Of a stretch of 64,000 nucleotides of DNA, positions 1 through 7,942 are shown piece by piece; the first letter of the stretch is position 1, and each line of letters begins with the position of its first letter. The position numbers and the translations under genes are program-made. Under the pieces are notes generated by a model, which was given only the letters and a program-made list of their open reading frames with translations, was not told the origin of the DNA and ran no database searches. Origin of the DNA: Pararhodobacter aggregans (GTDB lineage Bacteria; Pseudomonadota; Alphaproteobacteria; Rhodobacterales; Rhodobacteraceae); the NCBI RefSeq assembly GCF_003075525.1, contig NZ_QDDR01000016.1, positions 1 to 64,000 of the forward strand. The letters run 5' to 3'.

Positions 1-3
1 TCC

Positions 4-21
4 CCCGGCGCAAGCGCCGGG
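4..21 (-). terminator. Hairpin downstream of the DUF6456 gene
   Basis: CCCGGCGC, an AA loop and GCGCCGGG form a perfect 8-bp stem just past the stop codon at 28 on the minus strand. There is no T-run, so it is either a weak intrinsic terminator or an mRNA 3'-end stabiliser. Confidence 0.5.
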
Positions 22-27
22 CGCCGC

Positions 28-1038
28 TCACCCCATCATCTTCCCGGTCTCGCCCTGGGAATCGTAGTGCCGCTTCAACCGCAACAAGGCGATCCGCAGC
101 ACGATCTTGCCCGAGCGCGCCGACCAGCCCAGACGCCGCTCGGCCGTCTCCAGCCCCTCCATGTGGCAGCAGCAGCGCAGCGCCATATCCGCCAGCCCCG
201 GTCCCAGATCGTCGAGCGCGGCGATCACCCGGTCGCGCGCGCCCAGCGCCCCCTTTCCGGGTAACGCCCCCCTTCCCGCCCCCGTACCCCGGATCGGTCC
301 GGTCAGAAACCGGTCCCAATCCTGCGTCATCGGGGCGCCGGTCTGCGCCGCCTCGAAATCCTCGCGCAGCCGCTCGGCCGCCGCCACCAGATCGGCCGCA
401 AGGAACGGCTTGCCCTCGCGGTCGCGGCGCCGGGCCAGGGCGGTGATCGGGCTTTCCACCGTCACCGGCCGGGTGCGCCGCGTGTCCTCCTCGTCGAAAC
501 TGCGGGGCGCGGGGGCGGCGCCCTCCTCGCCCATCAGCCGCCGCAACGCCAGACGCCCGGCCTGGGTGATCTCGTAGCGCAGCACCCGGCCCGATTGCAC
601 GCAGATGATCCAGTCCTGCAGCGCGAAGGCCTCGGCCACCAGCCGGTCCAGGACTGCCAGCCGTTCCGTGCCTCCGGCCCCCTCGCGCAGGATCACCGCG
701 CGGTCCATGTCGGGCGCCACCGCCATCAGCGCCCCCTCCTCGGCCAGCCGCGGCAGCACGCGCCGGGCCTCGGCATCCAGCGCGCTGTCGCCGGTCGTGG
801 GCCCCGCCCCCGGCCCGTCCTCGGCCGCCTTGAGCCGCCCCAGCGCCCCGTCGACCAGCGGGTCGTCGCGCCGGTTCTCGAACCGGCGCACCTGACGCAG
901 GACGGTCGAGGCATGTACCCCCTCGGCCCGGGCGATCTCGCGCAGCGAGAGGCCGCCTTCGGTATGGGTCAGATAGAGCCGGACGGCAGACGGCACCCAG
1001 TCGGGCAGCTGGTCGAGCGGCGAGAGATTGGCGGTCAT
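28..1038 (-). CDS. DUF6456 helix-turn-helix domain protein
   Basis: The protein has 336 residues and probably acts as a cytoplasmic DNA-binding regulator. An HTH stretch lies near residues 25-60 (LSLREIARAEGVHASTVLRQ). The C-terminal third carries the GPGLADMALRCCCHMEGLE...RRLGWSARSGKIVLRIAL block that I recognise as DUF6456 of Rhodobacterales. The start at 1038 was chosen because AAAGGGGG stands 6 bases upstream. A longer frame to 1155 has no such site and a poor-looking N-terminus. It diverges from the DUF6477 gene over a 280-base AT-rich gap. Its targets are unknown. Confidence 0.8.
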   Translation of the reverse strand: MTANLSPLDQLPDWVPSAVRLYLTHTEGGLSLREIARAEGVHASTVLRQVRRFENRRDDPLVDGALGRLKAAEDGPGAGPTTGDSALDAEARRVLPRLAEEGALMAVAPDMDRAVILREGAGGTERLAVLDRLVAEAFALQDWIICVQSGRVLRYEITQAGRLALRRLMGEEGAAPAPRSFDEEDTRRTRPVTVESPITALARRRDREGKPFLAADLVAAAERLREDFEAAQTGAPMTQDWDRFLTGPIRGTGAGRGALPGKGALGARDRVIAALDDLGPGLADMALRCCCHMEGLETAERRLGWSARSGKIVLRIALLRLKRHYDSQGETGKMMG

Positions 1039-1106
1039 CGAACCCCCTTTGGCCTTGCCACACCCTCGGCACGCGCCGGGTTCCGGTGTGGCAGACCCGA
1101 AATCCC

Positions 1107-1145
1107 AGAATATATAGGTTGCCAAATGGTAAATATTCTCAACCT
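1107..1145. promoter_or_regulatory. Inverted repeat in the divergent DUF6456/DUF6477 promoter region
   Basis: AGAATAT (1107-1113) is matched by ATATTCT (1133-1139), and AGGTTG (1116-1121) by CAACCT (1140-1145). The surrounding stretch 1100-1215 is much more AT-rich than the window, as expected of a promoter. TTAACC-like half sites nearby resemble CtrA boxes but are not paired at the canonical spacing, so no regulator is assigned. Confidence 0.4.
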
Positions 1146-1318
1146 GCGCGTGCATCTGTTACCGGATTCTTAACCGGCTCACCCAGACAACAATGGTTAT
1201 CAAAGCGTAAGGACGCTTGAAGCTTGCGAACGGTGGGAAAAGGGCCGCGCGCAACACCCGGATAGATTGTGTCATCATGATGGCAGCCTTGTGTTGTTAT
1301 CGTGAAAGGACCGTCCCG

Positions 1319-1654
1319 ATGAGCAGTACCCACGCCGATTCGCTGTTGAACGCCCTGGCCGAGCTGACGGCCCTGCGTCGCCCCCGGCTGATGCTGCGCA
1401 CCGCGCGCTTCGGCACGCTCGATTACCAGCGCGACACCGACCTCCGGCGCATCCTGCGGCTGCCCGCGACGCCTGCCCCGGGGGTCGCCACCCTGCGCCT
1501 GCTGATGGAGCTGGAAAGCCAGCACGAGGCGCTGCGCACCCGCCCGCCGCAGGAAATCGGCAATCCCTGGCGCGCGACCCGCCATATCGAGGTGCTGATC
1601 GCCCTGATCGCCGAGGCGCGGCTGCTGGCCGAGGCGGTGACGCCCGCCACTTGA
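1319..1654 (+). CDS. DUF6477 family protein
   Basis: This is a small 111-residue cytoplasmic protein, leucine/alanine/arginine-rich and largely helical (LMLRTARFGTLDYQRDTDLRRIL; LLMELESQHEALR). It resembles the Rhodobacterales DUF6477 family, which I recall beside DUF6456 genes. The start at 1319 follows GAAAGGA by 8 bases. The upstream extension to 1217 reads as non-coding. No catalytic motif is visible and the function is unknown. It lies 94 bases upstream of the ASKHA gene on the same strand. Confidence 0.7.
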   Translation: MSSTHADSLLNALAELTALRRPRLMLRTARFGTLDYQRDTDLRRILRLPATPAPGVATLRLLMELESQHEALRTRPPQEIGNPWRATRHIEVLIALIAEARLLAEAVTPAT

Positions 1655-1748
1655 GCCGTCGCTTTCCGTCCGGCGTCGGTCGCCCTGCCCTCTTCCCCCT
1701 GCCGCCCCACGGGCTATGGTGCGCGGGATTAGGGACAGGACGGCTACC

Positions 1749-3782
1749 ATGGCAGGCGACGCGCTGGTGATCTTTACGCCCTCGGGCAAGCGGGGGCGGT
1801 TCGCGACGGGAACCCCGGTGCTGACGGCGGCCCGGCAATTGGGGGTGGACCTCGATTCCGTCTGCGGCGGGCGGGGCATCTGCTCGAAATGCCAGGTCTC
1901 GCCCGGTGTGGGCGCCTTCCCCAAGCATGGCGTGACCGTCGCGCCCGACGCGCTGAGCGACTGGAACGCGGTCGAGCAGCGCTACAAAGACAAGCGCGGC
2001 ATGATCGACGGGCGGCGGCTGGGCTGTCAGGCGAAGATCATGGGCGATGTGGTGATCGACGTGCCGCCGGAAAGCCAGCTGCACCGGCAGGTGGTCCGCA
2101 AGGCCGCCAGCGCCCGGGCCGTCGCCATGGACCCGGCGACGCGGCTTTTCTACGTCGAAGTGGCCGAACCCGACATGCACGAGCCCTCGGGCGATCTGGA
2201 GCGGCTGGCGGCGGCCTTGGCCGAGCAATGGCAGATCGCCGGGATCGAGGCCGGGCCAGCGGTGCTGCGCAAGTTGCAAACCGTGCTGCGCAAGGGCAAT
2301 TGGGCAGTGACGGCCGCGGTCTACCGTGACCACCACGGCGGGGCGCCGCGGCTGCTGGATGTGTTCCCCGGCCTTTATGAGGGGGCGCTGGCGGGGCTGG
2401 CCATCGACCTCGGCTCGACCACCATCGCCGCCCATCTGTGCGACCTCAGGACCGGCGAGGTTCTGGCCTCGGGCGGGATCATGAACCCGCAGATCCGCTT
2501 CGGCGAGGATCTGATGAGCCGCGTCTCCTACGCCATGATGAACCCGGGCGGCGATGTCGAGATGACCAGCGCCGTGCGCGAGGCGCTGGATGCGCTGGCG
2601 AAATCGGTGGCGGGCGAGGCGGGGATCGACCCTGCGGCGATCATGGAGACGGTGGTCGTCTGCAACCCGGTCATGCATCACCTGTTCCTCGGCATCGACC
2701 CGGTGGAGCTGGGACAGGCGCCCTTCGCGCTGGCCACCTCGTCCTCGCTGTCGCTGCCCGCCCGCGATCTGGGGCTGAAGGCCCTGAACGCCGAGGCGCG
2801 GCTCTATACCCTGCCCTGCATCGCCGGGCATGTCGGCGCCGATGCGGCGGCCGTGGCCCTGTCCGAGGCGCCGCAGGACAAGGACGATCTGGTGCTGATC
2901 GTCGACGTGGGCACCAATGCCGAGATCCTGCTGGGCAACAAGACGCGGGTGCTGGCCTGTTCCTCGCCCACCGGCCCGGCCTTCGAGGGGGCGCAGATTT
3001 CCTCCGGTCAGCGGGCCGCGCCCGGGGCCATCGAGCGGATCGAGATCGACCCGATGACCAAGGAACCGCGCTTCCGGGTGATCGGCTCGGACCTGTGGTC
3101 GGACGATCCGGGCTTCGCCGAGGCGACGGCGCAGACCGGCGTCACCGGCATCTGCGGCTCGGGCATCATCGAGGCGGTGGCCGAGATGCGCATGGCCGGC
3201 ATCGTCGATGCGGCGGGGCTGATCGGCTCGCCCGAACAGACCGGCACAGCACGGTGCGAGGCCGAGGGGCGGACCCACAGCTATCTGATCCACGACGGCA
3301 GCGCCCAGAACGGGCCGCGCATCACCGTCACGCAGGGCGATATCCGCGCGATTCAGCTGGCGAAATCCGCGCTCTATGCGGGGGCGCGGCTGCTCATGGA
3401 CGAAATGGGCGTGGACCATGTGGACCATGTGACGCTGGCCGGGGCCTTTGGCGCGCATATCAGCGCCAAGCATGCGATGGTCCTCGGCATGATCCCCGAC
3501 TGCCCGCTGGAGAATGTGACCAGCGCCGGCAACGCGGCGGGCACCGGGGCGCGGATCGCGCTGTGCAACATCGCCGCCCGGGCGGCGATCGAGGCGCAGG
3601 TGAAGCGCATCCACAAGGTGGAAACGGCGATCGAGCCGCGCTTCCAGGAGCATTTCGTCAATGCCTCGGCCCTGCCGCATGCGGTCGATACCTTCCCGCA
3701 TCTGTCGCAGATCGTGACCCTGCCGCAGGTCGTCCACAACACCGGTGGCGGCGGTGAAGGCGGGCGGCGCCGGCGGCGCTGA
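1749..3782 (+). CDS. Ferredoxin/ASKHA-domain protein (RACo-like corrinoid activator, DUF4445)
   Basis: The protein has 677 residues. An N-terminal [2Fe-2S] ferredoxin domain is marked by Cys39, Cys45, Cys48 and Cys93 (CGGRGICSKC and LGC). An ASKHA ATPase fold follows, with AIDLGSTTIAAHL as phosphate loop 1, VDVGTNAEILL as loop 2 and CGSGIIEAV near the end. RACo proteins couple ATP hydrolysis to reductive reactivation of inactive Co(II) corrinoid in methyltransferase systems. No methyltransferase or corrinoid protein lies in the window, so the partner must be elsewhere. The start at 1749 follows AGGACAGGA. The tail is a Gly/Arg stretch. Confidence 0.82.
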   Translation: MAGDALVIFTPSGKRGRFATGTPVLTAARQLGVDLDSVCGGRGICSKCQVSPGVGAFPKHGVTVAPDALSDWNAVEQRYKDKRGMIDGRRLGCQAKIMGDVVIDVPPESQLHRQVVRKAASARAVAMDPATRLFYVEVAEPDMHEPSGDLERLAAALAEQWQIAGIEAGPAVLRKLQTVLRKGNWAVTAAVYRDHHGGAPRLLDVFPGLYEGALAGLAIDLGSTTIAAHLCDLRTGEVLASGGIMNPQIRFGEDLMSRVSYAMMNPGGDVEMTSAVREALDALAKSVAGEAGIDPAAIMETVVVCNPVMHHLFLGIDPVELGQAPFALATSSSLSLPARDLGLKALNAEARLYTLPCIAGHVGADAAAVALSEAPQDKDDLVLIVDVGTNAEILLGNKTRVLACSSPTGPAFEGAQISSGQRAAPGAIERIEIDPMTKEPRFRVIGSDLWSDDPGFAEATAQTGVTGICGSGIIEAVAEMRMAGIVDAAGLIGSPEQTGTARCEAEGRTHSYLIHDGSAQNGPRITVTQGDIRAIQLAKSALYAGARLLMDEMGVDHVDHVTLAGAFGAHISAKHAMVLGMIPDCPLENVTSAGNAAGTGARIALCNIAARAAIEAQVKRIHKVETAIEPRFQEHFVNASALPHAVDTFPHLSQIVTLPQVVHNTGGGGEGGRRRRR

Positions 3783-3785
3783 GGC

Positions 3786-4604
3786 TCACATCCCCTCGGG
3801 CGACCAGAGGCCGAAACGCCGCTGGTGATCCTCGATGCAGCCGAGGTCCAGCGCCTTGCGGTCGCGCCCCTCGAATTCGCTCATCGCCAGCGCGGCGCTG
3901 CCCCCGGCGCGGCGGCGGGTCGGCGGCAGGATCGAGGCCTCGACCCAGATGGGCGTGCCCGCCAGTTCCAGCATGGCCGAAAGCCAGACGTCATCGACCG
4001 GCCACCATTCGCCCGGACCGTCGCGCAAGGCGGAGGGGAAGAACCCGGCGCGGACCATGACCCCGCACCAGCCGCCCAGCAGATCGGCATAGCCGCTGGC
4101 CTCGACCAACGGCACCGGCTCGACCCAGCGGCGGGGGCTTTCCAGCACCGGTTTCGTCACCCAGCGCGGCAGACGGCGCATGCGCGGCATGCGCTCGGCC
4201 CGCCGTTCGGTCTGGCCGAAGCCCGGCAGGTGACGGCCCAGCGCCGCCAGCGCCTCGGTCGGTCGGGTCGCGCGGAGATCCTTGAAACGGCGGTGGAAAT
4301 CCGGGGCGTAGAGGCTGTCGTCATCGCAAAAGAGGATGTCGGTTTCCAGGTCCCCGGCCTCGAGGCATTCCAGCAGCGCCGGCACCACCTTGGTCGCCGG
4401 TCCCCAATCCAGCGCGCAGCGCCGGATGGTCACGCCCGGCGGCACCTCGGGCAGGGTGCCGTCCCAATCGGGAAAGCGGCGGTACGTTTCGGGGATCCAC
4501 AACTCGACCGGGGCGCGCAGATCCTGCCGGACCAGCGAGCGCAGCGTCTGCCCGAGAAAGGCGAACCGGGGCGGGATCGACGACAGGGAAATGCGCGTCG
4601 CCAT
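3786..4604 (-). CDS. Glycosyltransferase family 2-like protein
   Basis: The protein has 272 residues. It begins with the pattern MATRISLSSIPPRFAFLGQTLRSLVRQ, typical of small GT-A glycosyltransferases, and carries the acidic FCDDDSLYAP motif (about residues 91-100) expected to bind the metal and nucleotide-sugar. W-rich blocks (GGWCGVMVRAGFFP, GEWWPVDDVWLSAML) are typical of the acceptor side. No transmembrane segment is visible, so it is probably cytoplasmic or peripheral. The ATG at 4604 has AGAAGGGG 8 bases upstream; the GTG at 4613 overlaps that site. The gene ends 3 bases from the ASKHA stop (convergent). The substrate is unknown. Confidence 0.7.
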   Translation of the reverse strand: MATRISLSSIPPRFAFLGQTLRSLVRQDLRAPVELWIPETYRRFPDWDGTLPEVPPGVTIRRCALDWGPATKVVPALLECLEAGDLETDILFCDDDSLYAPDFHRRFKDLRATRPTEALAALGRHLPGFGQTERRAERMPRMRRLPRWVTKPVLESPRRWVEPVPLVEASGYADLLGGWCGVMVRAGFFPSALRDGPGEWWPVDDVWLSAMLELAGTPIWVEASILPPTRRRAGGSAALAMSEFEGRDRKALDLGCIEDHQRRFGLWSPEGM

Positions 4605-4640
4605 CGTGGCCACCCCTTCTGGTCTGGCAGCAGCGGCGCC

Positions 4641-5213
4641 TTAGCGGCCCATCTTGCTCAGCTTGGCTTCCAGGGCGGCAAGCTGGCGGCGGATCGCGGT
4701 CAGATCCTCGGCATCGTCGCCGCTTTCCTCGGCCGCAGCCTCGCCGGTCTGCAGGCCGGGCATGGTCTTCCATCCCGCCATCATGCTTTCCATGAAGGCC
4801 GCCTGCTGGCGCTGCATCTCGGCAAAGCCGGGCATCTTCGACATCTGCGCCATCATCGGGTTCATGGCGCTCATCTGTTCGGCCAGTTTCGGCCCTTCCT
4901 TCAGCATTTCGAAGGACATGGCCAGGAATTGCGGCACCACGCTCTGGGCCTGGGCGGTATAGCTGCGCACCAGATCGGTCAGCACATCGAGCGGCAGCAC
5001 ATTCTCGCCCCGGCTCTCGTGTTCGGCGACGATCTGCAGCAGGTACTGCCGCGTCAGGTCATCGCCGGTCTTCAGGTCAACGATCTGCACCTCGCGGCCC
5101 GCGCGGATGAATCCGGCGATATCCTCGAGCGTCACGTAATCGCTGCTTTCCGTATTATAGAGCCGTCGAGAGGCGTAGCGCTTGATCAAAAGCGGCTTGT
5201 CGGACTCGGCCAC
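4641..5213 (-). CDS. phaR: Polyhydroxyalkanoate synthesis repressor PhaR
   Basis: PhaR binds DNA at TGC-rich dyads and also binds PHB granules, so phasin expression follows polymer accumulation. The first 110 residues match the family closely (LLIKRYASRRLYNTESSDYV; LEDIAGFIRAGREVQIVDLK; LTRQYLLQIVAEHES). The C-terminus is Met/Ala/Glu-rich. The GTG at 5213 is preferred, giving 190 residues that begin like other PhaR proteins, because GGGGAG stands 8 bases upstream. The ATG at 5234 would put the ribosome site inside the candidate operator. It lies downstream of phaP on the same strand, with a hairpin between them. Confidence 0.93.
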   Translation of the reverse strand: MAESDKPLLIKRYASRRLYNTESSDYVTLEDIAGFIRAGREVQIVDLKTGDDLTRQYLLQIVAEHESRGENVLPLDVLTDLVRSYTAQAQSVVPQFLAMSFEMLKEGPKLAEQMSAMNPMMAQMSKMPGFAEMQRQQAAFMESMMAGWKTMPGLQTGEAAAEESGDDAEDLTAIRRQLAALEAKLSKMGR

Positions 5214-5236
5214 GTCGGTTGCTCCCCGTTTCATTT

Positions 5237-5247
5237 TTGCATTGCAG
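5237..5247. promoter_or_regulatory. Near-match PhaR operator upstream of phaR
   Basis: TTGC-ATT-GCAG matches the CTGC-N3-GCAG operator at 10 of 11 positions and lies 24 bases before the phaR GTG start. It suggests autoregulation. One outer base is off and the site may overlap the transcript leader. Confidence 0.55.
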
Positions 5248-5355
5248 CGAGACTAGACCGCGATTTCGCTGCGGGAAACAGGATTCTTTACGCCGCTTTG
5301 GCGAAGCGCCCAATTTCCGGGCAAAGGAGGCACCCCGCCCCGCCCGGAAATGGCA

Positions 5356-5379
5356 AGGGGCGGGCTTTCGCCCGCCCCT
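5356..5379 (-). terminator. Terminator hairpin after phaP
   Basis: AGGGGCGGGC, a TTTC loop and GCCCGCCCCT form a 10-bp perfect stem between phaP (ends 5448) and phaR. In the phaP direction only short T-runs follow, so it may act as a partial terminator separating phaP from phaR. Confidence 0.6.
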
Positions 5380-5447
5380 GACGCCCGAGTGGGAGGAACC
5401 CCGGCGTCCGCCTTCTGCAAGGCAGGGCCCATGGCCCCGCCGCGCGA

Positions 5448-5927
5448 TCACTTCGCCGCGGCGCTCGCCTTTTTGGCGGCCGAGGTCACTTCGTCGGTCG
5501 CTTTCTTGGCGGCGGCGGTCATGTCGGCGGTCGCCTTCTGCACCGCAGCGGTCGCCTCGGCCGACATGTCCTTGCCAGCGGCGAGCATCAGCTCGACGGT
5601 GTCCATCTGCACGCGCTTGGCGATCTCGGCGAAAGCGGCCATATGCTCGGCAGCCATCTCGGCCGAGGCCGAAGCGAAATCGGTGTAGGCCTTGGCGTAT
5701 TCGGCGGGCTCTTCCTTGACGGTCGAGACTTCGCCGATCTTGGCCAGCGTCGACTTGGTCCATTTGGACGAAACTTCGGCCGATTTCTCGGCGGCTTCGA
5801 GCACGACCTTGCTCATTTTCTCGCCCAGGGCAGCCTGGGTCTTGAACACGTCCTGCATCGCCTTGGTGTCGACCGGGAAGGCGCCCATCATGTCCTGCAT
5901 GACTTTGGTGAAATCGTTCTTCGCCAT
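5448..5927 (-). CDS. phaP: Phasin (PHB granule-associated protein)
   Basis: The protein has 159 residues and coats PHB granules, controlling their size and number. It is almost wholly amphipathic helix rich in Ala, Lys, Glu and Met, with a heptad-like C-terminus (AAKKATDEVTSAAKKASAAAK) and no Cys. It has the phasin-2 pattern seen in alphaproteobacteria (FAEIAKRVQMDTVELMLAAG). The start has AAGGAGAG upstream. It is transcribed alone from a promoter carrying two PhaR-type sites, between phaC and phaR. Confidence 0.92.
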   Translation of the reverse strand: MAKNDFTKVMQDMMGAFPVDTKAMQDVFKTQAALGEKMSKVVLEAAEKSAEVSSKWTKSTLAKIGEVSTVKEEPAEYAKAYTDFASASAEMAAEHMAAFAEIAKRVQMDTVELMLAAGKDMSAEATAAVQKATADMTAAAKKATDEVTSAAKKASAAAK

Positions 5928-5977
5928 TTTCTCTCTCCTTGCTTGGATCCCGCCATCCAGGATCCTGCGTCATGAGG

Positions 5978-6008
5978 AGAATATGGATGCTGCACCGCAG
6001 AAAATCAA
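5978..6008 (-). promoter_or_regulatory. Candidate phaP promoter
   Basis: On the minus strand a -35-like TTGATT (6008-6003) and a -10-like TATTCT (5983-5978) are separated by 19 bases. The PhaR site at 5990-6000 fills that spacer, which fits repression by blocking RNA polymerase. The hexamers are imperfect and spaced slightly wide. Confidence 0.45.
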
Positions 6009-6032
6009 GATAGTTTTTCTGCAGTGCAGCAT
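5987..6032. promoter_or_regulatory. Paired PhaR operators in a long inverted repeat
   Basis: Two perfect CTGC-N3-GCAG sites occur: CTGC-ACC-GCAG (5990-6000) and CTGC-AGT-GCAG (6019-6029). Each sits in an 18-base arm (5987-6004 and 6015-6032), and the arms are reverse complements at 17 of 18 positions around a 10-base loop. The right arm ends 5 bases from the phaC stop, so in RNA the same repeat could also terminate phaC. CTGC-N3-4-GCAG is the published type of PhaR target in Rhodobacter/Paracoccus. Confidence 0.8.
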
Positions 6033-6037
6033 TTTCT

Positions 6038-7837
6038 CTAACCCGTTGATGAACCGCCCGGATTGGCAAGAACATAGGTTCCGGGCGCGGGCGCCAGCAC
6101 CGAATCACCCACAGGGCGAGCGGAAATCAGCTTGCCCGAGCGGGCCCTGAGCCATTCCTCCCAGCGCGGCCACCACGAGCCCGGATCGTATTCGGCCTCG
6201 GCCTTCCAGCCCGCGGCGTCGCCGTCGAGCGGATGGTCCGAGGTGTAATGGCCATATTTCTTCTTCGAGGGCGGATTGACGATCCCGGCGATATGGCCGC
6301 TTTCCGACAGGATGAAGGTCTTGTTGGTGGACCCCATCTTCGACACGCCGCGGAAGCTCGACCGCCAGGCGGCGATATGATCCGTCTCGCAGGCGATGGC
6401 GCAGACCGGCACCTTCACGCCCGAGATATGCAGCGTCTCGCCCAGCATCTTGAACCCGGTCGAGCAAAGCTCGTCCCGCTGGCAGAGCCCGCGCAGGTAC
6501 TCCACGACCATCCGCCCCGGCAGGTTGGTGCCGTCGCCGTTCCAGTAGAGCAGGTCAAAGGCCGGCGGCGCCTCGCCCAGCATGTAGCTGCGGATCGCCG
6601 GGCCATAGATCAGGTCGTTCGAGCGCAGATAGCTGAAGGTCTTGGTCATGTAATAGGAATGCAGATAGCCCTGCGCATCGGCCTCGGCCTCGATCCCGTC
6701 GACGAAATCGTCCTCCAGGAACACGCCCACCTCGCCCTGATCCGAGAAATCGGTCAGCGTGGTGAAGAAGGTCGCCGATTTGACCGACTTGTCCTTGCGC
6801 TTGTCCAGCAGCGCCAGCGTCAGGCTCAGCGTGGTCCCGGCGATGCAATAGCCGATGACATTGACCTGCTTGACGGCGCAGAGTTCCTTCACCTTGGCGA
6901 TGGCCTCCAGATACCCTTCCTCGACATAGGTATCCATGCCGACATCGGCGTAGCTGGCATCGGGGTTCACCCAGGAGACGACATAGAGCGTATAGCCCTG
7001 ATCGACGATCCACTTGATGAGGCTGTTCTGGGGCTTCAGGTCAAGGATGTAGAACTTGTTGATCCAGGGCGGAAAGATCAGCAGCGGCGTCTCGTGCACC
7101 TGCTCGGTGGTCGGCTTGTACTGGATCAGCTCGAACATGCGGTTGCGGAACACGACCGAGCCTTCGGAGGTGCCGATATTGCCGCCGACCTTGAAGGCCT
7201 CGCGGTCCGACAGCGTGACCAGCAGCTCGCCGTTGTTGGCCTCGATGTCACGCACCAGGTTCTCCAGCCCCTTGACCAGGCTCTCGCCCTCAGTCTCGAC
7301 CGCGCGCATCAGCGCGTCGGGGTTGGTACCCAGAAAGTTGGTCGGCGCCATCATGTCGATGATCTGCCGGCCGAAGAATTCGAGGCGGCTGCGCTCCCTC
7401 GGATCGAGGGTATCGAGGTTCTCGATCGCCTTCTCGATAGCCTCGGAAGACAGCAGATATTGCTGCTTGATATAGTTGAAATAGGGATGCGTGCGCCAGA
7501 GCGGGTTGGAAAAACGCTTATCTTCCGGGGTGTTGTCCTCGGGCGCGACCAGGGGATGCTCGCGCAGGGCCTCCTGCGCCTCGACGAAATGCTTCAGCGT
7601 CTTGCCCCAATAGCCGACCTGCTGTTCCAGCACCTTCGAGGGGTTGTGCACCATCTCCTGCCAATAGGCGGAGGCGGCGCGCAGATAGAGCGAGGGATCG
7701 GGGGCCTGCAGTTCGCTGCGCTGCGGCTGCTTTTTCGCAAATGCAGCAATCAGACGTTGAGTGAGCGTCTCGATCCTCGCCAGATTGGCATTAAGGACCT
7801 CGAGATTGGCGGATTCTTCATACTCGGAAGTTGCCAT
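6038..7837 (-). CDS. phaC: Class I polyhydroxyalkanoate synthase
   Basis: The protein has 599 residues and polymerises (R)-3-hydroxybutyryl-CoA into PHB at the granule surface. The N-terminal PhaC domain (about 70-240) is followed by an alpha/beta-hydrolase core. The lipase-like box is GYCIAG with nucleophile Cys331. The Asp of CETDHIAAW and His of SESGHIAG complete the triad. The usual small residue after Ile in the box is Ala here rather than Gly, as in other Rhodobacterales enzymes. The start has AGGGGGGA 9 bases upstream. It diverges from phaZ over a 105-base region with a PhaR site. Confidence 0.96.
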   Translation of the reverse strand: MATSEYEESANLEVLNANLARIETLTQRLIAAFAKKQPQRSELQAPDPSLYLRAASAYWQEMVHNPSKVLEQQVGYWGKTLKHFVEAQEALREHPLVAPEDNTPEDKRFSNPLWRTHPYFNYIKQQYLLSSEAIEKAIENLDTLDPRERSRLEFFGRQIIDMMAPTNFLGTNPDALMRAVETEGESLVKGLENLVRDIEANNGELLVTLSDREAFKVGGNIGTSEGSVVFRNRMFELIQYKPTTEQVHETPLLIFPPWINKFYILDLKPQNSLIKWIVDQGYTLYVVSWVNPDASYADVGMDTYVEEGYLEAIAKVKELCAVKQVNVIGYCIAGTTLSLTLALLDKRKDKSVKSATFFTTLTDFSDQGEVGVFLEDDFVDGIEAEADAQGYLHSYYMTKTFSYLRSNDLIYGPAIRSYMLGEAPPAFDLLYWNGDGTNLPGRMVVEYLRGLCQRDELCSTGFKMLGETLHISGVKVPVCAIACETDHIAAWRSSFRGVSKMGSTNKTFILSESGHIAGIVNPPSKKKYGHYTSDHPLDGDAAGWKAEAEYDPGSWWPRWEEWLRARSGKLISARPVGDSVLAPAPGTYVLANPGGSSTG

Positions 7838-7860
7838 TTAAATATGTCCCCCCTAAACTC

Positions 7861-7871
7861 CTGCGGTGCAG
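7861..7871. promoter_or_regulatory. PhaR operator between phaC and phaZ
   Basis: CTGC-GGT-GCAG is a perfect CTGC-N3-GCAG dyad. It is extended on the right by CAT, giving the same 14-base string found on the minus strand at 5987-6000. It lies 24 bases before the phaC start and 72 bases before the phaZ start. Confidence 0.75.
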
Positions 7872-7942
7872 CATAGACCCGCGCCCCCCCACGTGGAAAG
7901 GCCGGATCCTTGTACCATAGCCGTGTCCTCTCGGAGACCCCC

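Noticed and set aside
1100-1215. Paired CtrA boxes
   Set aside because: TTAACC-type half sites occur but not as TTAA-N7-TTAA, so the evidence is too weak to call.
1275-3737. An 820-codon open frame antisense to the ASKHA gene
   Set aside because: It is a shadow frame created by high GC at third positions. Its translation is His/Arg/Gly/Gln-rich without domains, while the sense strand shows clear family motifs.
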